Assembly: GCF_000248075.1 (NCBI RefSeq)
Contig: NZ_BAFB01000026.1
Location: 1 to 39,518 of the forward strand
DNA from: Gordonia otitidis NBRC 100426
GTDB taxonomy: Bacteria > Actinomycetota > Actinomycetes > Mycobacteriales > Mycobacteriaceae
DNA: 39,518 nucleotides
Direction: 5' to 3'
The position numbers and the translations under genes are program-made. Below the pieces are notes generated by a model, which had not been told where the DNA came from, ran no database searches, and was given only the letters and a program-made list of their open reading frames with translations. Below are positions 8,125-16,600 of this stretch, piece by piece. Each line of letters opens with the position of its first letter. Within the stretch, counting starts at the first letter, position 1.

Positions 8125-9161
8125 ACCGGCAGCCCGTCGTCGACTCGGCTCGTCGGTGCGACGTCGGTGCCGGTGAGGGCGAAGAACACCTCGTCGAGCG
8201 AGGGACGTCGTAAACCGATGTCGGCCAACTGGATACCGGTGCGCGAGAGACGATTGACCACCTCGACAAGGGTCTCGGGGCCCCGCGGTGCCGGCATCGC
8301 GATGCGGTCGGTTTCGGCGGACAGGACGTTGCGCTTCTGTCGGGGCAGCATGGGACCGAGTGCGTGGATGATCGCAGGGATGTCGGAGACGTAGCGCGGA
8401 ACGATCTCGCAGTACGTCGCCCCCGTGCGGGCCTTGAGTTCGTCGGCGGTGCCCTCGGCGATCACGGTCCCGCGGTTGATGACCACGATCTTGTCCGCGA
8501 GGGTGTCGGCCTCCTCGAGGTACTGCGTGGTGAGGACCGTTGCGATTCCCTGGCCCTTGAACTTCGCCACCAGATCCCACACCGCCTGGCGGCTGCGCGG
8601 ATCGAGACCGGTCGTCGGCTCGTCGAGGAAGACCACCTCCGGTCGGACGACGAGACCACAGGCGATGTCGATACGCCTGCGCATACCCCCCGAGTACGTG
8701 CCGAGTTGACGGTCGGACGCGTACTGCAGGTCGAACTGGTGCAGCAGATCGTCGGCACGCTGCTGCGCGGCACGCTTACGCAGCCCCTGCAACCGCCCGA
8801 ACATGATGAGATTCTCACGACCGGTGAGCATCTCGTCGAGAGCAACCTGCTGTCCCGTCAGCATGATCGAGCGTCGCACCGCGGCCGGGTCGTCGGCGAC
8901 ATCATGACCGGCAACACGCACGATCCCCGAATCGGGCTTGCTCAATGTCGAGAGGATGTCGACGGTCGTCGTCTTGCCGGCGCCGTTGGGACCGAGCAGA
9001 CCGAGGACCTCTCCCCGACCGACGGAGAAGCTCACCCCCCGTAGCGCTTCGAAATCGCCGAATCGCTTCCGGAGGTTGTCGACGACCACCGCGAAGTCGG
9101 ACTCCTCTCGGCGTCGGTGTCGGCCCGCACGGCGTCTGACCCGCACGCTATTGTCGTGCAC
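8121..9161 (-). CDS. drrA: ABC transporter ATPase DrrA
   Basis: The 346-residue ATPase has all nucleotide-binding motifs: Walker A GPNGAGKTTT at about residues 58-67, a Q-loop in MLTGQQVAL, the signature YSGGMRRR near 155, Walker B VVFLDEPTTGLD near 177-188, and TTQYLEEAD where the H-loop His is Gln, as is usual in the DrrA/daunorubicin-resistance group. The C-terminal third is the DrrA-type regulatory extension ending in an RRPSLDEVFFALTG box. The start is GTG at 9161, with GGGAG (9168-9172) six bases upstream; this overlaps the end of ppsE by 14 bases. It is followed by overlapping drrB and drrC. The substrate is inferred to be the lipid made by the Pps proteins. Confidence 0.93.
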   Translation of the reverse strand: MHDNSVRVRRRAGRHRRREESDFAVVVDNLRKRFGDFEALRGVSFSVGRGEVLGLLGPNGAGKTTTVDILSTLSKPDSGIVRVAGHDVADDPAAVRRSIMLTGQQVALDEMLTGRENLIMFGRLQGLRKRAAQQRADDLLHQFDLQYASDRQLGTYSGGMRRRIDIACGLVVRPEVVFLDEPTTGLDPRSRQAVWDLVAKFKGQGIATVLTTQYLEEADTLADKIVVINRGTVIAEGTADELKARTGATYCEIVPRYVSDIPAIIHALGPMLPRQKRNVLSAETDRIAMPAPRGPETLVEVVNRLSRTGIQLADIGLRRPSLDEVFFALTGTDVAPTSRVDDGLPV

Positions 9162-12100
9162 CGGCTTCTCCCAGGTCGAAGTCGGAAGAGAGGTCGATGA
9201 ATTCGAGTTCTTCCCCGGCGGATTCGGCCTCGTCGGAGATGATCGCCTCGCGGGCGAGATCGGTCAGGGCGACGACGAACGTGTCGGCAAGACGCCGCAC
9301 CAGCTCGGCATCGACCACACGGTGGTCATACCACCAGTCGACGTGGACAGCGCCACCCGCCCGATAGACCCGAACCTCTACGGGGTGACCCAATCCCGGT
9401 GGTGTGTCGCGGAGTGCGATGGCAGCCTCGCTGCTGAGCGACACGGGGGCCTCTGCGGTCTCGTTCGGCAATTCGGGGACGGCGCCCGCGAACGTCAGGA
9501 GGAGATCCGCGGCCGGCGCAGACTCGAGACGTCTCGCGGTTGGTGCGTACAGATACCGCAGCGCACCGTAACCGACGCCTTGATGCGGTACGTCGGTGAC
9601 GGTCTCACGGATCTGTTCGAGACGCTCGGCTGCCGTGTATCCGCTGACCGCCCTACAGCGCAGCGTGATCGGGTGCACAGCCGAGAACGAACCGACCGTC
9701 CGCCGTGGGTCGAGTTCGGGGCGTAGTACCGCGCGGCCATTGCCTGCGAGGTCGACGGCGAGTTGGCCGTCGGCGAGTACACCGGCAACGGTGCGCCCGA
9801 GTGCGGTGAGCACGAAATGGTCGAGTGGAAAGGTCAATCTACGACGCGCGTCGTCGAGTTCCGTTGTCTGGTTCTCGGTCAACGCCGTCGCCACTCGGAT
9901 GAAATGTCGCGCCGATGGACGCTCGGCCACACCGCCTCCGGTGAGCGCGAGGTTGACGTCGGCAGTGGCGTTCAGCCAGTACTCGCGTGTGGCTTGCACC
10001 GCTGGATGAACGGCGAGTTCCGCCGACAGTTGTGACCATTCGCGCCACGGTGCGGCGACGGGGGCGAGAGTGATCTCCTCCCCTGCCAGCACCTGCCCGA
10101 ACGCGGTGAACACATCGGTCAACAGGATGTCCCTGGACTCACTGTCGGCGACGAGTCCGTGCACCGAAAGTGCCAGGTACGTAGGACCATCCGGTGCCGT
10201 CACATGCGCGGAGATGAGTGGGACGACCGTTTCGTGTGACCCGGCGACGGCGTCGTCGAGTACCTGGATGATCTCATGTCGGCGACCCTCCTCACCTGCC
10301 TCGAGGCCCGCGCCGATCGTGGCCGTGATCAGATCAACCGAGTCGATCTGCGCGCCGATGCGCTGCTCGACGACACCTGCGGTGTCGACCAACTGCATAC
10401 GCAGCGCGTCATGGTGATTCACGATCTCGGTGATGACCCGTCGGACCGTGTCGGCGTCGATATCCGACCGGAGTCGCAGGATGACCGGAATGCGCCACGA
10501 GTTCGGTTCGATGAGCCCACGTTCGAGGAACCGGGTGACGTTCGGTGGTACGGGCAGGTGATCGGGATCTGCGTCGACCTTGCGTCCCAGGCCGCCCTGT
10601 TCATAGCGTGCGGTGAGCCTCTTCGCCAGGCCAGCGACCGTCTGGTTCTCGTACAGGTCCTGAGGAGTCAACTCCAATCCCTCGTGAGACGCGCTCATGG
10701 CGATACTGATCGCGATGAGTGAATCGCCGCCGATCTCGAAGAAGTTGGCATTGCGGTCGACGTCGGCAACGCCTAGGCACTGTGCCCAGATCCTGCCGAG
10801 TACGTCCTCCATCGGCGACTGACCACTGCGTGTCGCGGTGACGGCGGCATCGGCCGACGCATCGGCCCCGATGGTGCCGGATCCGACGAATCTGGCCGCG
10901 GTGTTGTGCTCGACCCAATGCCGTTGCCGAGCAAAGGGATATCCGGGCAGCGTCACCCGCCGACCCGGGTCGGCGGTGCCGTCGAGATCGACCTCGACTC
11001 CCGCGGCCCAGAGCGCACCGAGCCCGAGCAGGAAGGTGGTGGCGTCGTCACGATTCTGGGCCGGGTGGCGCATCAACCGAACCGCGCGATGCCTGTCCGA
11101 CCACGACGGGTGCCGCGCCGCCGCGCCGGTGAGCGTGCCTCCGGGGCCGACCTCCACGAGTACCCGGGTCGGGTCGGTGAGTAGGGTGCCGACCTCGTCG
11201 GCGAACCGGACGGTTGCGCGGATCTGTCGGGCCCACGTGGCGGGGTTGGTGGCCTCGTCTGCCGACATCCAGGTACCCGAGATGTTCGACATGAGGGGTA
11301 TCTCGGGCTCGTGCAGGGTCAGTTGCGACAGGAACGCGGTGAACTCCGCGACGACCCCGTCCATCAGACGCGAGTGGAACGCATGTGACGTCCGGACCCG
11401 CCGGGCCGCGATGCCCTTGTCACCGAGTCGCGCGGTGAACTCTGCGATCGCACTCTGCGAACCCGCGACGACGCAACTACCAGGGTCGTTGACGGCGGCG
11501 ACGTCCACCTCACCGTCGAGCAGTCCGGCGATATCAGCGGGACCGCATGGCACCGCCACCATCACGCCACGCGGCGCGGCATTCATCAACCGCGCCCGCA
11601 TCGACACGGCCTTGACTGCGGTCGGCAGGTCGAAGACGCCGGCGATCGTGGCGGCCGCGTACTCGCCGATGCTGTGTCCGGCGAGTGCCGACGGGACGAT
11701 TCCGCGCGACATCGCCAGCTTGGCGAGGGCGTACTCGACTGCGAACAGTGCGGGCTGGGTTCGATCGGTTCGCTCGAGAGTTCGCGCGGAACCGTCGAAG
11801 ATGTCCGTGCGAAGATCACTGCCGAGCTCTGCATCGAACAGGTCGACGACCGCGGCAAAGTTCTCGGCGAAGACGGGCTCGGACTCGATGAGTCCCTGCG
11901 CCATTCCGATGTGTTGCGCGCCTTGGCCCGGGAAGAGGAACGCGACGCGCTCGCCGGTTGTCTCGACGCCGACGCCCTCGCCGACGAAGACGTCGTCGTG
12001 TTCGTCGGCGCGGAGAACGGCCGCCGCGTCGGCTGTGCCGTCGACGACTGCCGCCAGCCGCACCCGCTCGGTACGACGTCCCGCGAGAGTGTATGCCACA

Positions 12101-13614
12101 TCGGCGATGTCGAGCTCTGGACGCTTGTCGAGTTCATCGGCGAGCGCGCGACGTCCGAGGTCGAGGGAATCTGCGGAGCGTGCCGAGAGCGTGAGAATCC
12201 GGGGGCCGGCTCCCGGTGAGGCCGGGACAGAGTTCGGAGCCTCTTCGAGTATGACGTGCACGTTGGTCCCGCCGACCCCGAATGCACTGACCCCGGCGCG
12301 TCTCGGACCGGCTGACTCCCATTCGCTGTGGTGACCGCGAACCTCGAACGGACCACGGTCGAGATGGAGTTCGGGGTTTGGTGCGGTGTAATGCAGAGTG
12401 CCGGGAAGGGCCTTGTTCTCCAGGCACAGCACGGCCTTGATCAGACTCGCGATTCCGGCCGCCGTCTCGAGGTGGCCGATGTTGGATTTCACCGACCCGA
12501 GCACGCAGGGGCCGACCCGTTGCTCCTCGGCGAGTTCGAACGCCTGTCGTAGCCCCTCGATCTCGATCGGATCGCCCAGAGGTGTTGCGGTGCCGTGGGT
12601 TTCGACGTAGCCGATGGAGGATGCATCGACTTCAGCGAGGGCGTGTGCCTCGGCGATGACCTCTGCCTGTCCGGCAGCGTTCGGTGCGGCGTAGTTCATC
12701 TTCGTCGCGCCGTCGTTGTTGACCGCCGAGCCCCGGAGGACGGCGTGGATCCGGTCGCCGTCGGCGAGGGCGTCGGAGAGTGGTTTGAGTAGTACGGCCC
12801 CCACACCGCTGCCGAAAACCGTTCCGTCGGCACGTACATCGAATGGTCTGCAGTATCCGCTCGGGGATGCCATCGACCCGGGTTCGTGGAAGTAGCCGAC
12901 ACGGTTGGGTACGCGGATCGACGATCCTCCCGCCAGGGCCATTTCGCATTCGCCGTTGAGGATGCTCTGGGCTGCGAGGTGAACGGCGAGCAAGGAGGAC
13001 GAGCAGGCGGTTTGGACTGCGAAAGCGGGGCCGCGGAGGTTGAATTGGTGAGCCACCCGGGTGGCCAGATGGTCCTTGTCGTTCTGCAGTGACAGGTTGA
13101 TCATCTCGAAGCTGGCGCCCTCACCGATCACCTTCGCAGGATCGAGGTGCGACATGAGATTGTGCAGCAGATAACCACTCGCAGAACTGGTTCCGAACAC
13201 GCCGACGTTGACCTCGATCTCGGCGGGATCGTAACCGGCGTCCTCGAGCGCATGCCACGCGGTCTGCAGGAAGAGACGGTGCTGCGGATCCAACGTTCTC
13301 GCCGCCTGTGGAGTGAATCCGAAGAACTCCGCGTCGAACTCGTCGATTCCGTCCATCGCGGGCGCGCGGCGTACGTAGTTCGGGTTCGCGAGGGTCGCCT
13401 CGCTGACACCGGCGGCACGGAGTTCGTCCTCGGCGAGTGAGACGATTCCCTCCTCGTCGGCACTGAGCGAACGCCAGAACTCCGTGACCGATCCAGCACC
13501 GGGAAACCGGCCCGCCATCCCGATGATGGCGATCGCGCCCGACGGGAACGCATCGGAGTTCACGTCGACATCGGAATCAATGCTGCGTGATTGGTACGCA
13601 CTCGTCGTCGTCAT
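9148..13614 (-). CDS. ppsE: PpsE-type polyketide synthase, KS-AT-ACP-condensation-like domain
   Basis: This 1488-residue terminal PKS equals the length I recall for mycobacterial PpsE and has the same domains: KS (about 25-450, Cys204 in TACSSS, then HGTAT and NIGHLE), AT (about 545-870, Ser648 in GHSIGE, extender signature HAFH), ACP (about 930-1000, Ser965 in GGDSLIA), and a condensation-like C-terminal domain (about 1040-1470). There is no reductive domain, so the last unit stays a beta-keto acid, which in the PDIM pathway is decarboxylated and reduced. The condensation core reads VHGLVADS near 1152: the catalytic second His of HHxxxDG is Gly1153, so this domain is probably not a normal transferase and may serve release with TesA. 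The ATG overlaps the ppsD stop (ATGA). The AT signature is malonyl-like, yet PpsE in mycobacteria is linked to methylmalonyl units. Confidence 0.93.
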   Translation of the reverse strand: MTTTSAYQSRSIDSDVDVNSDAFPSGAIAIIGMAGRFPGAGSVTEFWRSLSADEEGIVSLAEDELRAAGVSEATLANPNYVRRAPAMDGIDEFDAEFFGFTPQAARTLDPQHRLFLQTAWHALEDAGYDPAEIEVNVGVFGTSSASGYLLHNLMSHLDPAKVIGEGASFEMINLSLQNDKDHLATRVAHQFNLRGPAFAVQTACSSSLLAVHLAAQSILNGECEMALAGGSSIRVPNRVGYFHEPGSMASPSGYCRPFDVRADGTVFGSGVGAVLLKPLSDALADGDRIHAVLRGSAVNNDGATKMNYAAPNAAGQAEVIAEAHALAEVDASSIGYVETHGTATPLGDPIEIEGLRQAFELAEEQRVGPCVLGSVKSNIGHLETAAGIASLIKAVLCLENKALPGTLHYTAPNPELHLDRGPFEVRGHHSEWESAGPRRAGVSAFGVGGTNVHVILEEAPNSVPASPGAGPRILTLSARSADSLDLGRRALADELDKRPELDIADVAYTLAGRRTERVRLAAVVDGTADAAAVLRADEHDDVFVGEGVGVETTGERVAFLFPGQGAQHIGMAQGLIESEPVFAENFAAVVDLFDAELGSDLRTDIFDGSARTLERTDRTQPALFAVEYALAKLAMSRGIVPSALAGHSIGEYAAATIAGVFDLPTAVKAVSMRARLMNAAPRGVMVAVPCGPADIAGLLDGEVDVAAVNDPGSCVVAGSQSAIAEFTARLGDKGIAARRVRTSHAFHSRLMDGVVAEFTAFLSQLTLHEPEIPLMSNISGTWMSADEATNPATWARQIRATVRFADEVGTLLTDPTRVLVEVGPGGTLTGAAARHPSWSDRHRAVRLMRHPAQNRDDATTFLLGLGALWAAGVEVDLDGTADPGRRVTLPGYPFARQRHWVEHNTAARFVGSGTIGADASADAAVTATRSGQSPMEDVLGRIWAQCLGVADVDRNANFFEIGGDSLIAISIAMSASHEGLELTPQDLYENQTVAGLAKRLTARYEQGGLGRKVDADPDHLPVPPNVTRFLERGLIEPNSWRIPVILRLRSDIDADTVRRVITEIVNHHDALRMQLVDTAGVVEQRIGAQIDSVDLITATIGAGLEAGEEGRRHEIIQVLDDAVAGSHETVVPLISAHVTAPDGPTYLALSVHGLVADSESRDILLTDVFTAFGQVLAGEEITLAPVAAPWREWSQLSAELAVHPAVQATREYWLNATADVNLALTGGGVAERPSARHFIRVATALTENQTTELDDARRRLTFPLDHFVLTALGRTVAGVLADGQLAVDLAGNGRAVLRPELDPRRTVGSFSAVHPITLRCRAVSGYTAAERLEQIRETVTDVPHQGVGYGALRYLYAPTARRLESAPAADLLLTFAGAVPELPNETAEAPVSLSSEAAIALRDTPPGLGHPVEVRVYRAGGAVHVDWWYDHRVVDAELVRRLADTFVVALTDLAREAIISDEAESAGEELEFIDLSSDFDLGEAGARQ

Positions 13615-16600
13615 ACTCGTTGCCCCGTCCTGCGCCGTGCAGCGCGCTGGCGCGCCGCGGCCCGTTGCTGGGCGCGTTCCCGCAGCCCACCGGATGTGTC
13701 GGTCTGCTCGGCCTGCGCGAGGTCGAGTTGGCGGATCAGATCGGCTGCCAGATCGCGTGAAGAAGCGCCCTGCAGCAGCAGCGCGACCGGGGGCTCGGCA
13801 CCGAAGTCGCCGCGGACTGTGTTCCGGATACGCACGGCCATCAGCGAATCCATGCCGAGTTCGGTCAGTGCGGAGTCCGGATCGACCGCCGAGTTGTCGG
13901 CATATCCCATGATCGTGGCGATTCGGGTGCGCAGCCGCTCGGTCACCGCATCGAGCACTGCCGCGGAGTCGAGTTGCCGTAGTGCATCCACCCCGGCCCA
14001 CCCTTCGTCGTCGTCGACGGCTCCGAGTTCGGCGACAAGGGGCGCGAAGTAGCCGAGTCGGTTGAGCTCGGGGAACGCGGCGGCGGCGCGGTCGAGACGT
14101 AGTCGGACCACGCCCGCGTGGGCGACGTCGTGACGCAGGATGGACTCGAGCGCTTCGACGCCCTCCTCGGGGGTGATCGGATCGATCGCCACCATCGAGA
14201 GGGTTTGTGCGACACCGACCTGAGCCCACTGACCCCAGTTGATCGCAGTAGCGGGCAAACCCGCTGCGCGTCGCCATGCCACGAGTGCGTCGGTCCACGC
14301 GTTGGCGGCAGCGTAGGCGCCCTGGCCGGGCGAGCCGAGCAGTGACGCCACCGAGGAGAACACGATCCACCAGTCCAGCTCACGGTGTGCGCAGGCGTCG
14401 TTGAGTGCCAGTGCACCCCCGACCTTGGGGCTCCAGACACGGTCGAGTGCTGCGGGCGAGAGAGCACTGACGAGTTCGTCGTCGATGACTGCGGCGGAGT
14501 GCATGACACCACGCAGCGTCATCCCGGTTTCCTCGGCAGCGGCGACCAGGCCAACCGCGACGCCGGGTTCGGTGATGTCACCCTGCACATAGACGACTTC
14601 GCAACGCGATTCGAGGTCGACGAGGGCGGCGCGCTGCGCGTCGTCGGCGGCGCTGCGCCCGTTGAGGACGATGCGGCCGGCACCGCGATGTGCCAACCAC
14701 TGTGCCATGACCAGACCGAGGCCGCCGAGGCCACCGGTGAGGACGTACGCTCCGTCGCCGCTCACCGGCGGGGTGTCCGCTGCGACACCGAGAGTGGTGC
14801 GAGTCAGTTGCGCGGCATATCGCACACCGTCTCGCCACGCGACGATGTCGTCTGCGGTACTCGCCGACAACTCGCCGACGAGTTCGCTCAGGGTGTCGCC
14901 CGCATCGTCGAGGTCGACGAGCGTCGTGTGCAGATCCGGGTGTTCGTAGGCGAGCACACGTACCAGGCCGGTGAGCCCTCCCACAGCGGGATCACCGGCC
15001 TCTCTCGGGTCGACACAGAGGCCATCTCGGGCGACGATCCACAGGCGGGGCGGCGTTGCGTGCCAACCATTCACAAGGCAGCGAACGGTCGACGAGATCG
15101 TCCAGACCAGATCGCGCGCCCGAGCCGCGGACGCGGCGCTCGCGTCGAAGCCCTGTTTGTCGACCACCACGACCACTCCGACAGGAGGACTGGACGGTTC
15201 GGCGGTCAGTGCTGCGATCCCTGCGGCGATCGCGGCGTCGTCACTCATGTCGGCGGTGAGGACACGCCGGTGGTCCATGGTTTTGACCGTGTGGGCGAAG
15301 TCGTCGGCGAGCACATCCGCCGGCGCGTCGTCGGCAAACGAGCTCAGCACCAGCCAACTTCCGGAGGCGATCCCGGCCGCGGCATCGGTCGACAACGGCG
15401 ACGGCACCCAGGAGGTGTCGAACAGTTTCTGCTCGAGCGGTAGCGGAACGGTATGGCTGCCCACGCGTCGCAGGTAGACGTCCGACGCCGCGGCAACCGG
15501 TCGGCCGTGGTCGTCGGAGAGGACGAAGGAGCCGATCTTGTCCGTCCCGTTCTCCGCGTCGACGACGCGCGCCGAGCAGGTCGCACTCCGGCCGATGGGA
15601 CCGAAGGTCCGCAGCTCTCCGATTGCGACGGGCAGGTAGGTGGCCTCCGCGGGCTCGGCCAGCGACGCCGCGGGCATCGCCGCGGCAACGCCCTGTAATG
15701 CCGCGTCGAGCATCACCGGATGCAGTCGGAATGCGGGGTTGCCGGTTGCTTCGTCCGGGAGCACGATCTCGGCCTCGGATGCGCCTCCGTCGGCTCTGAC
15801 GATGCGGGTCAGAGCCGCGAATCCGCGGCCATGGTGCGCACCGGTGCGTCGCAGGGCGGTGTAGAAGTCCGCGGCCGACACGACCGAACCTGTGACCGGT
15901 GCTGGCGTCGGAGGTGTGTGTCCGTCGGGGGCGGTCGTGACCCTGCCGACTGCGTGGCGACGCCACGTGCCCTCGGCATCGCGCGAGTGGATTTCCACCC
16001 GCGCACCGTCGTCTGTCGGGGTCATCTGCGTCGTGACACGCACCGTCGCGTCGACCGGGAGCATCTGCTCGACTTCGACCCGGTCGAGAACGAGACGATC
16101 ACCCGGAATGTCGAAGGCTTCCGATCCCGCAGCGAGGATCATCTCGGTGAAGCCCGCGGCAGGCATGACCGACTGCCCGTGGACACTGTGGTCGGCCAAC
16201 CACGGTGTGGTCCCGATGCCGATCTCTGACTGCCACAGATGTCCTGCGGCCGCGGGCAACTCGATGTGCACGCCCAGGAACGGGTGTGCACCGGCGGCCA
16301 TACCGGACGGCCTGGTGGCCATCCAGTAGTGCGTATGGTGCCAACGCGCCGGCGGCAGATCGACGAGTGACCCGTCGGTGTGCTGGCGGGTACCCTCCGA
16401 CGCTGCCTGTATCGCAGCGAGATTCGCGTGGAACACCAGGGTCTCGTCGTCGTTGCGCACGACGCTTCCCAGCACAGCGGTGTCGCCGCGTGGTCGTGCG
16501 ACCGAAAGCGTGTCGTTGATCGCATGCGTGAGCAGGGGGTGCGGACTCATCTCGACAAAGGTCGAGTACGTCTGTGCCGCCGTCGTGACCGCCTGCGTGA

